Source: Purshia tridentata (taxonomy: Eukaryota; Streptophyta; Magnoliopsida; Rosales; Rosaceae). Taken from it: 64,000 bases of DNA. The position numbers were made by a program, and so were the translations under genes. Shown piece after piece: positions 11,811 through 24,528 of this stretch. The stretch is from the NCBI GenBank assembly GCA_003254885.1, contig QANT01001967.1:23786-87785 (forward strand), in the 5' to 3' direction. Positions within the stretch are counted from its first letter, which is position 1. Every line of letters begins with the position of its first letter. The notes below the pieces were generated by a model that saw only the letters and a program-made list of their open reading frames with translations, did no database searches and was not told where the DNA came from.

Positions 11811-12364
11811 CTATTATTAACCTAATAATTTAAACAAACCTGATTGTTATCTACTACGGATATTTGTATCAGGACCGTTGGGGACCAAGCGTGTGAACGT
11901 ACGTGCAGACAAGGTTTAATCTGACAGCAGCGTTGCCTTGTCTTCATAGATCCTTTGTTATTCTTGTTTTGTTTTTCGTTAATAACTATTATTAACCTAA
12001 TAATTTAAACAAACCTGATTATTATCTACTACGGTATTGCTGTGCTGTAAAGATAATCACTTTTATTTTTGCTGTGAAAATAATTAGTTGTGAGAAATTT
12101 CATTAAATATGACCAATTCTTCAAACTAATTCCAGAATAAGCTAAAATGAGAAGTTGTTCCACACCAATTTCTCATTTTAACTTCCAATGACAGTTATTT
12201 TTTTTAAAAAGCTGAAATTTTTTATTTTACCAAACACCTAAACACAGTATCGCTGCCTATAAAAATGATTTTCACCTTTAAAAAGCAATACCAAACTGGG
12301 CCTTAATCTGACAGCAGCATTGCCTTGTCTTATCCTTTGTTATTCTTGTTTTGTTTTTCGTTAA
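11811..12364. repeat. segmental tandem duplication (A-B-A'-[insert]-B')
   Basis: Block A (11811-11859) recurs at 11986-12034 and block B (about 11917-11983) recurs at about 12303-12364, both nearly identical. In the first copy A and B are separated by 57 bp of unique sequence; in the second they are separated by 268 bp of unrelated sequence. The period between A copies is 175 bp. It sits just upstream of the SR34-type transcription start. Confidence 0.8.
12035..12302. mobile_element. probable truncated MITE between duplicate blocks
   Basis: The two ends are imperfect inverted repeats: both begin GGTATTGCT reading inward and share a following AAATCA-TTTT-type stretch. The right end carries an extra GGCCCAGTTT typical of hAT-like MITE tips, while the left end lacks it, so the left tip appears lost. 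No coding capacity. Family assignment is tentative. Confidence 0.5.
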
Positions 12365-13003
12365 TATTGTAAAAACTTTTTTTTTTTTGTTAATACCCCT
12401 TTTATTCATCATATTTATTTTCATACCACTTAATTATTCAATTGCCACTCATTCTATATATTTTAAAAAAAATCCTGCCTAAATCCTTTTGTATTTGGAC
12501 AACAAAGTCCTATTTTATTCATGAGCTCACACTCCCAAGGCCCAAGGGAGACATGACATGACAATTCAATCTGGATTAGACCGTAGACGAAAGGAGAATT
12601 ATGAGTCTAAACCGAACCATGAGCTTTAAAAACCATTCGAAGCATGTAGGAAATTTCAGAAACCATTTGAGCCTATAGGATATATCAACAACTTCACTAA
12701 GGATTGAAAAGAATAAACAAAGAATTTAAGAGGGAAACGATTTATATTCCACGAGTCATATTAGTCTGGAGAGCAGAAACACCTTTTTAATTCACCAAGT
12801 AAATCAATGCCCAATCTGCAGCCACTGCAAGATACAATAAATTGACCATTATCTTATTGCATAGACCAATGAGGCCTACACTCATTCCAGGAGAAACATA
12901 CAAATAACATAATCAAGAAAATGCCAGTCTCCACAAAAAAATACAACATCTGATCTCCACAAGTTTTTATTATTTCTTCAGTTCAAAATATCGTTGATTT
13001 CTG
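12365..13003. other. intergenic / NDUFS5 3' region
   Basis: No gene seen. AT-rich DNA; the segment nearest 13004 should include the NDUFS5 3'UTR. Nothing else recognisable. Confidence 0.35.
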
Positions 13004-15661
13004 CTACGGATGATGATGGTTGTCAACATCTCCACCCTGCTTGGCCCGTGCAGCTGCTCTTATTTTGCGCTGCTCCTCCTTATAAATACGGTTTCTTCGT
13101 TGAAACTGCAATAATAAATAAGCAGAGACACCATGATGTGAATCAGTATTAGCAATTGAAACAAAGACAAAAAACAACTGTAACTGTTTAGATGCAAATC
13201 AAATTATATTATTACTACATTTGGGGGATGTGCAATTTGAACTAAGAACCTCCTGTTTTTTAAGAGAGTTATACCTACCAATTGCATTGTGTTCTACTAA
13301 ACCAAATTATACTGCTAAATTGCAAAGTCGAGTGTTGTACAGAAAGTTTACACCAAAAGGTTAAGAAATATTTTTAGTCATAACCCAAGATGAATGACAC
13401 GTGTACTATGAAGAAAACCCATTGGATAAATTTATTACCTTGACTGGGGGACCTAATCATGTGAGAGATGAGATCAACATCTTGATTAAAAAGTTCCTGA
13501 CAGCTTTAAAATCCGCCAATACACTATAAACCAGGTTATGATATTCTCCTCACCCAACCAGGATGATAATCGAAGGCAACCATTTATCGTTTCAAGTTTT
13601 CTCCTTCTCCTTTGGACCTCGCTGATAGAGCAAAACTTTCTAGAAGATCCATATTGTTTCAGTTATACTGACATTCTGCTACTATAATTAACCTCCTATT
13701 CTTAAAATGTTACACAAAGATGTACGAAGTCATTGAACTCACCTTTTGATATAGCATTTTTTAAGAACCTTTTGATATAACATTGGATTATATTTTAGTG
13801 GATGATACCTAAATTGTAATGTGATTCACATTAACAACAAAACATGACAGCCTTGATTCTCAGTCAGCCATACACATCATAAAAACTAAAAATCTATACA
13901 ACTCCTAGGTTTGTATCTCGAAATTGCTGATACAGAATTGTATCATGCACTCAGAGTCAAGATTATTCCGAAGCATTTCTCCAGTTGTAATGTTTGATAA
14001 TAAAACTAAAGAACAGAAAACCAGAAAAAAGAAACTGAAAATGCATATGTAAGTCCCAGCAAAATAAAAGAGAAACTGAAAATAAGAGATTTCACTTGAA
14101 GCTAATTTATGGCTTATAGCACCTTAAAAGCTAATTTTACCATTGAAACTTCAACTCATAGTTGATTTAAGGAACATAGATCAAGAAGAGCAGTTACCCT
14201 CGAAGAAAATAAACAACTATGAAAATAAAAATTCCCCCCAAGATGAAATTGGGCAACATTTGTTAGCTATCATATGAGATTAAAAGTTCTAGGCTGCAAA
14301 GCCTACGTGAAGCTACAAAATAGAGATCCTATAAAGGTGGCAACAATTTTGATGAGAAAAGGAAGCATTGATAATGATGACCCTAATATGTAAACTGTTT
14401 TTTCAATGAGAGACCCTAACATGTAACGTTGTTAACAATAATTACATTAATTTAGTGCAAGGCAGCTACAGGAACTCAAATGCTCCCAGTTATTACACAT
14501 CCTGCCCGTATAGTTGTCAATAGAGAGGTTATCACCTTATGGCTTCGTTTGGTGTCTAGGATTAGATTAGAAAGGATAAGTGGCAAATTTATGTGTATTT
14601 GAAGAAGAAATTTCTAAGTTGAAGAAAGAAGATGCGAATAAGATAGATAAATTATGAAAAAAACTTATCATTTCCAATCCCCTCAAAATGGTTGGGATTA
14701 GCAAAGATAACATTTTCCTTGTAGCTAAGCCATTTTCTTTCCCTCTTCTTTCTTTAAGCTAGAAAAACACTCCATCTTTTTTCTTAAATACACATGAATT
14801 TATCATTTATCCTTTCCAATCCAATCCTAGACACCAAACGAGGCCTATCAGTTGTAGAATTATAGTGTTCCTAGTGCTGTGAAGATAATAGTAAGGCAAT
14901 AAGCCATTCATTCTAATAAATAAAAATCATCTATGCCAATAACCTCACACTTTTAAGATGTTCGTCACTAATCACTATAATCCTTAGATGACTAAAGCAA
15001 ACAAATGTGATATCCAGATTTTTTTCAAGCGCTATAAACAATTCATGAGCAAATGCCATTTCCGCGAAATAGCTTCTCAATTTTTAGGATGATTCTAATT
15101 CTACTCAACTCCCCTCACTTCCAATAAAAATAACCACGCTGTTTTATCTAATGTACACAATAGCCATCACATGTATGACGCCTACACTTAAATACGACTT
15201 TTTTCATTAATGCATAAATCAATTTTCATAAAACCCTAAATCAGCAATTCAATGCGGACTTGGAAATCGGAATTAAGCTGGTGGTCTAGACCCTAGGGTT
15301 TATACGCCACATTGTCTATAGAAAGCTTGAAACCAACATCGACGAATCAACTGAGGGAAACTAGAGCTTGAATTGAATTCAGCTAGATTACCCCAAAAAA
15401 CAAATTAATAAAAACAAATAGTAGCTGAAATGAAGGTCGTGATTTGAGGTTTATACACCGATCTGACTAATAGAAATGAGGAGCTAAAAACATGAATTGG
15501 AGAAGAGTAACCTCTTTGGAGTGGTGAAGACACTCGAGGTAGTCTTCGCGAAGAAGAACACAGTCCTTGGGCTCGCGGCAGCGAGACATGCACTCGCTGA
15601 AGTCGATCCAGAAATCGTAGCAACGGCCTTTGTTCCCTGTGATTCCCCACCCAGAAGCCAT
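13004..15661 (-). CDS. NADH dehydrogenase [ubiquinone] iron-sulfur protein 5 (complex I NDUFS5), 2 exons
   Basis: Accessory 15-kDa subunit of mitochondrial complex I, facing the intermembrane space. Exon 1 is 15661-15512 (50 codons), exon 2 is 13105-13004, giving 83 aa. The protein opens MASGWGITGNKGRCYDFW and has twin Cx9C motifs: C-YDFWIDFSE-C and C-VLLREDYLE-C, which form the disulfide-stabilised CHCH hairpin used by the Mia40 import route. The second exon is basic (FQRRNRIYKEEQRK) and ends in a His-rich tail. The length matches plant orthologues. The 2.4-kb intron carries a MITE. Telo-box-like AACCCTAA occurs near 15233 and CCCTAGGGTTT at about 15292, both inside the intron near its 5' end. 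The gene is divergent from the helicase gene at 17998; I recall At2g47690/At2g47680 as adjacent. Confidence 0.93.
14541..14845. mobile_element. MITE with about 65-bp terminal inverted repeats in the NDUFS5 intron
   Basis: The left end GGCTTCGTTTGGTGTCTAGG and the right end read on the opposite strand (GGCCTCGTTTGGTGTCTAGG) match for roughly 65 bp with few mismatches. The 305-bp element is flanked by a TAT trinucleotide on both sides (14538-14540 and 14846-14848), suggesting a 3-bp target-site duplication and hence a PIF/Harbinger-like family. It has no ORF. Confidence 0.85.
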
Positions 15662-17005
15662 TCCGTCTCTCGATCGATTTGTTAAAAGTTAATCCAAGTT
15701 CAATGGTTTGCTTCGCTCTAGCTGCTCACTGCTGGCGGCATCAATGGTTAGCGTACCATGTATAATTCTTAAACCGATGGAAATTTTCGCCGGTGACACG
15801 TCCTAGAAAAAAATACATAAATAAATAACACATTGTGGGTTAGATGATCACGACCGTACATTGCGTAAATTGACGAAAATAAACTCTATTGTAAATGGAT
15901 ATTTTGTGTAGGTTTTTTCTTTTCGCAACTGATTTTGTTTTCTCACTTTTTAATATGTGAAATATGATTAAAAAAATTGTAGATAATTATTATGAAAATC
16001 AGAAATTTGGATTTAGGTTGCAATTACATGTGTATGATTGTATGTATTTTTTTTGGTAAATTATAAATAAATTAATAAAAATTTTTACAATTACATTTTA
16101 ATTGATGCACTTTTCATAATTTTATTCAATAATGTTTTTCTTATCATATTTTTATACTATATTTGTTGTACCATCTTACGTGTTATTATTGTACTGGTAC
16201 AATGTTTCCTTATTTTTTAGATTTTTATTTTTATTTTTTTAGTGTCCAATGTATGAATACCATATAGATTGCCACATAACATGATATAAAAATGTAGTAA
16301 GTATAACATTGTTGAATTTTATTTTACTCACTGTTGACAAAAAATGAAATATATAAATGAAAAAATATTAATATATATATATATACACATTATTATTCAT
16401 ATTCGTATTTGTATTAGGTTTGTGTTTGTGTTTGACTACTTCGCAGCAAAATGGTTAAGGATTTAGGTTTCGTGTTTTCGGTATCTTCTTTGCCTCTTAT
16501 AAACCTAAAACTAAACCAAAAGCCCATTAGCCTCCCTCTTGATCGTAGTAGTCTACGAAGACTATGGACCTCCAAATTGGAGAACAACCATAGATGAAGA
16601 AAGGGGAATAGAGATAGAAAATGGAAACGAGAAGGAGGGAGGGATGGAGATAGAGAGAGAGAGAGAGTGAAAGAGGAGGAGGGGGAGGGAAAGGTGGTAA
16701 CTACTAGTGGTGGCACCAAAGGGAGGGTGGTGGGGTGAGAAAATTAATGTGAGGGTAAAATGGATAAATTTTCGCTTAAAGCCTTACATAGGTTTTGTTG
16801 GTCTATCATAATTTACTCAAAATTTGACTAAATATTGTTTTGTTTTGCCATAGATTTTAAGAAAGGTGATAAGTATGGGTAACATTCACTATATATAATT
16901 CATGTATATCGTGTTATGAATTATCAATTTTGCCCTTAAACAGTCTTTTGGATGAAAACCTATAAAATTAGCCTATTTTGACATATTTTTATAAGTTTGA
17001 TGGTT

Positions 17006-17327
17006 TAATTAACCAAAATTTTAATTTGGAAGCAATTTTATAATTAAGGAAGGGGATGAAATGATTATTAATTATCGTCTTGTTTTTGTTGGTTAAGATT
17101 TTGAAGTGAAATGAAAGAAAAAGTTTGAATATATTTTTCAAGCAAGAATGATCATTTATGAGATTGTAATTAACCAAAATTTTAATTTGGAAGCAATTTC
17201 ATAATTAAGGAAGGGGATGAAATGATTATTAATTATCATCTTGTTTTTGTTGATTAAGATTTTTGAAGTGAAATGAAAGAAAAAGTTTGAATATAATTTT
17301 CAAACAAGAATGATCATTTATGAGGTT
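17006..17327. repeat. 161-bp tandem duplication
   Basis: The segment starting TAATTAACCAAAATTTTAAT at 17006 recurs at 17167 and the two copies stay aligned to about 17327 with only a few substitutions and one single-base indel. The high identity suggests a recent event. Confidence 0.88.
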
Positions 17328-17924
17328 GTAGGGCAATATGAACTTTTTGTGGTTACGAATCACGATCATACACCTCCATGTAATATTATTAGTTTACATA
17401 TGTTAATAAAAGGAGATTAATAACACCATCTGACGGTATTAAAATCACATTACTCGGGCAATAATATTATCGAAGAAGGAAAAGAAATTGTGGATAGAAA
17501 TATCCTCCACATCATAATGCATCAATAGGATCCTTTCCATGCATCAAGCAGTCTGCAACATGACGAGTACCCACAATGTATATTCCACGATCACCTTACT
17601 GCGACCCACACTCCACAATTGACGTGGCCAAGAAGTATTCAGGGGTCGTTCCACTACAGCGTACGTGCTTCTATTGCCGCACACGGTTGGTCTAAATCGA
17701 AGCAAAAGTCAAATTAAAAGGAAATACTTGTTGACTCGTTTACTTTGGCAGGAGACCGTAGTAATCATTAGTCTCATGACGTTGTTACCCGCTCAAGCCC
17801 ACGTAAAGCTTACCGTCTTCGATCATAGCTCCTGCAAAAAAGGACCAAGGCGCGAGAGAGACTGAGCGACTACTACTCTTTTGCTTTTGCAAGACCAAAA
17901 GACATTTCCAAAATTCCAGTCCAG

Positions 17925-17950
17925 TCCAGTCCAGTCCATTCCATTCCACT
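17925..17950 (+). repeat. CCAGT/CCATT pentanucleotide repeat in the helicase leader
   Basis: About four tandem CCAGT units followed by two CCATT units lie 50-70 bp upstream of the ATG at 17998, in a frame that is open from an upstream ATG at 17881. Confidence 0.75.
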
Positions 17951-17997
17951 GGTGTTGTTTTCAGCAGAGAAAGAGAGAAAACGAAGGGTTTCCGACA

Positions 17998-20900
17998 ATG
18001 GCGCCATCGTCGTCTCCAACGTCGTCTCGCAGCTCTTCGCGATCGTCATCTTTATCGTCCTCCAACTTCTCGTCCCTCCCCGTCATGTCACTCCGCGATA
18101 AAATCGTCGAGAAAATCATGGAAAATCGCGTCACTCTCATCGTCGGCGAGACCGGTTGCGGTACGTTTTTTACTCTTATACTCTACGGTTATACTGGTTT
18201 ACTATCTATACTGTCTGAACCGTTTTGTACTGTTGTCTATAATGCGCTCTTTGGTTTCCGAGAAAAATGGAAGCAGAACTATGAAAATTAAAGTAATGTT
18301 CAGAAATCGATGCATTTCTGATTTTTTTCTTCTATAGTGAAGTAACAAATGTCACCAATAGTCCTTTTACTCGCCGACTCTCACACTCTTTATCGCTTTA
18401 TTTGTTCATATTACTGATCGCTGTCACCACACTCTCCTATGTTGTTGATGTTTATTTTCTTATTACTGTTTTTTTTTTTGGTTTAATCAAAGGGAAAAGC
18501 TCGCAAGTTCCGCAGTTTCTTCTGGAAGCGAATTTTAAGCCGATTCTATGTACCCAACCTAGGAGATTCGCAGTAGTGGCTGTTGCCAAAATGGTAGCTA
18601 AAGCTCGTAATTGTGAACTTGGTGGAGAGGTTGGGTATCACATAGGCCATTCAAAGCACTTATCACCAAGGTCTGTTGTTCTAATCATACATTTCAATTT
18701 TCTCTTCAGAGCGTGTGTTGCATCATTACCTTTGTGCCCATATCATTATTTTCTTTATTGTTTTCGCAGGTCAGCCATTGCCTTTAAAACTGCTGGAGTT
18801 TTATTGGATGAGATGCGAGACAAGGGTATGCATGCGCTTGATTACAAGGCCATTGTTCTTGATGAAGTGCATGAACGATCTGTGGAATCCGATCTTGTTC
18901 TTGTTTGTGTGAAGCAATTTCTGATGAGGAACAATAACTTGAGGTTGACACCTACCTGCCTTTCTCTTATATGGATGTCTGAACTTCTTCTACACATTAG
19001 GCTATTTTACATGGCTCTTTCTGCTTACATTCTATATGAACAGCACAATTATTTTGCATACTATTAAGTATAATTTTCTCGGGATCTGGTTACACGATCT
19101 AACAGATTTATGAACTTTCAGGGTGGTTTTGATGTCTGCAACTGCTGATATTGCAAGATACAGGGATTACTTTAAGGATCTTGGCAGGGGTGAACGAGTG
19201 GAAGTGCTTGCAATCCCTAGCTCCAATCAGAAAACCATTTTTCAGAAAAGGGTTTCTTATCTTGAAGAGGCATTTACTTGTATTCTTTATTGGAATTTTG
19301 TTGTTTATTAACTCATTTGATGTGTTCTTTTGCTTGCCTTGGTCATCTGAGTTGCTCTTATTGATGTTGAGCATGATGTTTCCCTCCAAATCTTATGACT
19401 ATACAAGATAAGCAAGAGCGTAACTTAAGAATGTGTGTTTAAAGCAAATAATGAAAGTGAGTGGCCTTTAGTTAGTGTAATGGCGTGAGAATGCTGTCTA
19501 CCAGATGATGGAGTTGGTATATAAAGTGTCTAGAAAGATTGTCCATATAATTTGTTTTAAAGAGATTTAGTAGGTAAGTATAGAAGAGTCTTAATAAAAC
19601 AGAGGTATCAAAGATGGAAAGCCAAAACTATTACTGGAATGATTTTTTCTTCAGTAAGTAGAGATGATGCCATCCTATCAGTCAAATATGCTTTGGAAGA
19701 ATATCATGATACAGTTCATATGTAATTTATGTCAACTTCCAGAGACATCACCCTTCACTCACCAATGTGGCCTTGGATTAATGAAAAACTAAGTCAAAGG
19801 CCAATTTTAGAGTTTGCAATATCATATGATCTAATATATGGAAAATCATTTCATTTATGTAAATGATGATTTTGTTCTTCTTTCATAAACAGGTCAGTGA
19901 AATTCTCAACATCGATTCAGAGTTGCTTTCTTTTAGATATTGCTCAGGTCCAAGTCCTTCAATGGCTAAAGCTGATATTAAGACTGAAGTGCACAAGCTT
20001 ATTCATCATTTGGTGTTGCATATTCATGAGCATGAGCCAGACATAGAAAAGAGCATATTGATTTTTCTTCCAACATACTATGCACTGGAGCAGCAATGGT
20101 TCCTTCTGCAGGAATTTAGTTCATCTTTTAAAGTTCACATTTTACATAGCAGCGTTGATACTGACCAAGCTCTCATGGCTATGAAGATTTGGAAATCCCA
20201 TCGTAAAGTATGTTTGATAGCTTAACTGCATCATTACTTTTTTAATGTGGTTGTGTTGTCCTATGCTTATGTTGTTGATTCTAATGAATACAAGGGTAGT
20301 TTAATCCTAACACTTCACCTTTGTGAGACATTACTGTACCCCTCTAGCTGCAAATTGAGTTAGTTTGAGATATTTAGGATGTACATTACCCTCCCTCCCC
20401 CTTCCCTGTCTAGTTGATCTTTTGGCTATTATTTTTCTTTTCCTTGTCACACTCGTGCTTGTTTCTGAAAAGACTAATCTGCACAGGTGATACTGGCGAC
20501 AAATATTGCGGAATCATCAGTAACAATACCCAAGGTGGCCTATGTTATTGATTCATGCCGATCCTTGCAAGTTTTTTGGAACAGTTATGAGAAAAAGGAA
20601 TCTGCAAAGCTTGTTTGGGTTTCCAAGTCTCAGGTATTCTGGGATCTTAGTTAGTGAATGAATAATTTTTATTGTCACTTGATTTCTTACTTTTGGTTTA
20701 TACTGCAGGCTGAGCAGCGTAGAGGGAGAACTGGAAGAACTTGTGATGGCCAGATTTATCGGTTGGTTACTAGACCATTTTTCAACTTGCTTGACGATTT
20801 CGAGGGTCCCTCTATACAGAGGTTATCGTTGAGGCTGCAAGTGCTTCAGATTTGCTGTGCTGATTCTAAAGCCATTAATGATCCCAAGGGTATGATGTTT

Positions 20901-23900
20901 TCATTTCATTCATTCTTGTTTTTAGATTTTGATCATTTGTTTACTTTCACTGGAGTGATTCTTCAGTGACCAAGTTTGCAGTATTTTTTGTCTATTGATG
21001 GTAATTCTATTTAGAAGGTCAGAGGTCTTTTTTTTTTTTGGTTAAAAATAATGAATAAATGATACACTGGTTGCATTTTATATAAGCTATAATTGTTGGG
21101 AGCCTGTTTTTAAATGGCACTGGAGTCAAAGATCAAGCAAGATGTGTTTCTAAACTTGATATGACAAGTTAAGTTGATATTCAGAATGTAGTCTATTGAG
21201 TATGTTCTCTTACCATGAATTTATGAATTTTGTGTCTGCTCTAACGTATGGAGCTTTGTTGCCAGCCTTGTTGCAGAAGGCTCTAGATTCACCACCTCTT
21301 GAAGTTGTTGAAGATGCATTGAATTTGCTTGTTCACATGCAAGCATTGGAAAAAACATCTCCAAGGGGTCGGTACGAGCCTACATTTTATGGGCGACTGC
21401 TTGCCAGTTTCTCATTGTCTTTTGATGCTTCTGTGCTTGTACTCAAGTTTGGAGACATTGGAATGCTGCGTGAAGGCATTCTGCTAGGCATAATAATGGA
21501 TACACAACCTCTACCTATTCTTCGTCCTTTTGGAGATGAAATTTTGGTAATAACTGTTAAAAGGATGAATTCTGTAGTTTATGAATGTCCTTGATTGCCT
21601 CAGAATTGACCTCTGATTTAGTTATATCTACAATTCAGTGTACAGAATATGCTGACAGTTACTTTTGTGGAGATGATAACAATACTGGCCTAAATGGTAG
21701 GAAGGAGATAAAATTTATGGCAAACCTGTGCGCATTTCAATTTTGGCAACGTGTTTTCAAGGTAAGTAGTGTGCATACACTTTTGTTAAGCTGTAGGTAC
21801 ATGTGTGCATTTGTAAAGCATTGGCAGTAGATATTATTTTATGAATAAACATTTTGCTTTTCCCTGAAGGATAAGCACCGTGTTGAGCGTTTGAAGCAAC
21901 TTCTTAAGTTTGATGAGATGAAAGCTACTACATTACAGCTTCCCAAAATTGAAGAATGGTGCTCTTTCCATAATCTTGTGCAGTCATCACTAAATCATGT
22001 CTCTGAAATATGTATGTAGTACATTGTCATTATATCAGCATACTATATTATCTTATGAACAATCCTTTGCTGTCATTACTCATTACTAGATTAGTCTTGA
22101 ATTTTCATGGTTCCTCAATGCTAGTAGAGTAGCATTAACTATTTCAAGTATCTTGCTTTCTAGATGAAGATATACTAGATTCAGTTCACCGGTTTCGGCC
22201 CAAATTTTTGTCTACATCTGATGGCCTACCATCCTACTATGATCCTTATGAATTTGAGCATACGTGCCTTCTTGCATGTCAACAACCAAATGGGGATGCA
22301 GATGCTCTTGCTACGGACGATAAGCACCTTGAGCCATCGGGTGAAACAATGAAATGTACTGCTGTGCCTTTTGTTGGTTCAAGCCACTTCCGAAAGAATG
22401 ATGTGGCTAAAAATTTGGCGACCACAATCAAACAGGTGCTCTCATCTGCATAATTTGTGTGCATTTTTCTTGGCATAAAAATTGCTCATTCCTTTACTTC
22501 ACATGTTTACAGATAAGAGCTCAGCATACAGAAGATGTATCTAGTAATCAGGATTTAAATGTTGATGATGGTGATCGTGTCAATGAAGAGGCTCCTATTT
22601 GTGTATATTTTGTGTATGGATCCTGCAACAGGGGCAGTCAATGTTTGTTTTCTCATTCACATAAAGCAAAGAAACCCCCATGCAAATTTTTCTATTCTCT
22701 CCAGGTATCTCACTTGCACAGCTTAGTCAATTCTATGTGGCCTCTTAAGATGTCTGCATATCTTACCCATTGGCAATATATTTTTATTGTATGGTTTCAA
22801 CACAAATTTGTTAAAGATTTTTGGATGATAATTCCTGTTATTGTACCATGCACTCTCTGTTCCAAGATTAGGCAAATTTAAAAGTGGGATTATGGAGAAA
22901 TTTGTATAGAAAATGGCTTGTTAAGGTTTATCTCTCGTTGAAATTCTGGGATGTTAATTGTTACTGTGATGCATAAGTGCACACTTATGGTTTGTACAAA
23001 GTCTTTTGTAATCAATCACCGTATAGATTAATATCTTCTGTTTTATGATACTAGGAGTCTTTGTAGAAGTAGCATAATTATGTATCAACATATCTGCTTT
23101 AGAGGTCTTGCACTTTGTTGAACTTCTGTATGAAATGGAAATTTATTGGTAATGATACTCTGGGTTTATACTTTGTATTAGCTTTTTATGAAAGTACTCT
23201 ATACTTAACTGTACATATGAATTCTGGACCAAAATGCCTTTAGTTGAAGTCTGTTTTCCTCACTTGTTAGTTGTTAAGCATTGGTGGGGCTGGCTGTATG
23301 AAATGTTGTGTTCTGCGGGGTAATATTCTTTGAGAAATATTTGGATTGAATATCACGATTACTGCTTAGTTTGATGCTTTACTTGTGGTGTAATATCTGT
23401 TTTTTTTTTTTTNTTTTTTTTTTTTTTTCAATAATTACAGGGTTGTCGATATGGAGAGTCATGCTTCTTTTCTCATGATGAGAGTCCATCACTAGCTTCA
23501 TCTAGCTCAACTTTTTGCCTGCCAGAAGATGATGAAGCCGAAGCTACATCCCTTGTACAATTGTTTCCCACTTCAGATGGATGCCTTCTTTTAATGGATG
23601 ACACTGATCTACATTTTTCCTCAAAATTAGCCAACCATTATGACCCATCCAAAATCATTTCCACTACTAGTTTGTCAGACACATCCATATTTGACTCATC
23701 GCTGACAGGTGTCAAAATTTTGTGGGGGCTTCATCACCCATATCAGACCATCATTTCCAAAGAAGGGGAGAACCAAATCCCATGGAATGAAGTTAAGTGT
23801 GTGCTATGGTTTCCTAACGTCAGTAGTTATAGTGACAATTTGGATAGACAGAAACTTCTTGTGCAGAATTTCTTTGAGTATCTTGCCATCCGAATGTTGG

Positions 23901-24528
23901 CTGATGTATTGTGTGAAGTCCGAGTTATTCTCACTATGAACAATATCAGGTTTTCACAGCTACAGGTAATAATTAACACCATAAGGTATTTACATCCTGC
24001 TTTTTTGCTGCTAAATTTCTTGGGATATTTAAAGAGATGATGAAAAAGACTTTCAATAACTAAAATCTCTTTTATTTGTTTACAGCGAAGTCATATTTGG
24101 CACATGCACTCACATGTTTCTTTTACTTTCGAAAACACACCGCTTGTTATTTGCAGTGTCAACTTGCTTTCTGAATTCTGAGACGTTTAATAAACATGTA
24201 ATAACATGTAGGAGGATGATGGCTTGGTCTATAATTTAGAATCATAATGATGGTTGTGGTGGTGGTCTCATGTTGTAAAGCATTTTATTATTTATCGTTT
24301 CAGGTGGAAAAGTTGGGTAGGGATAGCTTTTTCTTCCTTACAGAGTCATATCCATTTGATGAAAGCAGCTTTGGGGAGTTGCCAGACACAGTCAGCACAA
24401 AGAAGCCGATGATGGTATCAAGGCCCATTTCTTATGTTTTTGACCTGCAACCACCCACAGACATTCAGTTTGGTGATTATGCAGCCGAGCTTCACAATTC
24501 TCTTCGCAGTATCCAGAAAAATACGTAA
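17998..24528 (+). CDS. C3H31: DEAH-type helicase with CCCH zinc fingers (C3H31-like), 14 exons
   Basis: Probable ATP-dependent RNA helicase, 1021 aa (Arabidopsis C3H31 about 1015). Exons: 17998-18160, 18493-18670, 18770-18943, 19122-19269, 19893-20207, 20487-20633, 20709-20889, 21266-21546, 21639-21761, 21870-22011, 22164-22435, 22513-22704, 23441-23965, 24304-24528. A Ser-rich N-terminus is followed by motif I GETGCGKSSQ, motif Ia TQPRR, motif II as DEVH (LDEVHERS), motif III MSATAD, TNIAESSVTIP (motif V) and QRRGRTGR (motif VI). The HA2-like region follows. Two CCCH fingers come next, C-x7-C-x5-C-x3-H (CVYFVYGSCNRGSQC..H) and C-x8-C-x5-C-x3-H, with the second split by an intron. A conserved C-terminal domain ends SIQKNT. 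Intron 4 appears to use a GC donor. Intron 12 contains a long poly-T with an N. An in-frame ATG at 17881 could add 39 residues, but MAPSSS is the family-like start. RNA target unknown. Confidence 0.93.
23401..23429. repeat. poly-T run with an ambiguous base
   Basis: 29 positions of T interrupted only by N at 23413, about 10 bases before the exon 13 acceptor. It acts as an extreme polypyrimidine tract, and its true length is uncertain in the assembly. Confidence 0.9.

Larger units (their letters stand above)
15662..17997. other. divergent intergenic region between NDUFS5 and the helicase gene
   Basis: Holds the two promoters. Features seen: an AT-rich stretch at 15950-16400 with an AT microsatellite near 16370-16385, a GA-rich purine tract at 16600-16700, a 161-bp tandem duplication (separate entry) and a CCAGT repeat in the helicase leader. 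No coding gene was supported. Confidence 0.5.

Noticed and set aside
16414-16719. 101-residue ORF on the minus strand
   Set aside because: Low-complexity Ser/Pro/Leu translation of a GA-rich purine tract; no domain and no conserved pattern.
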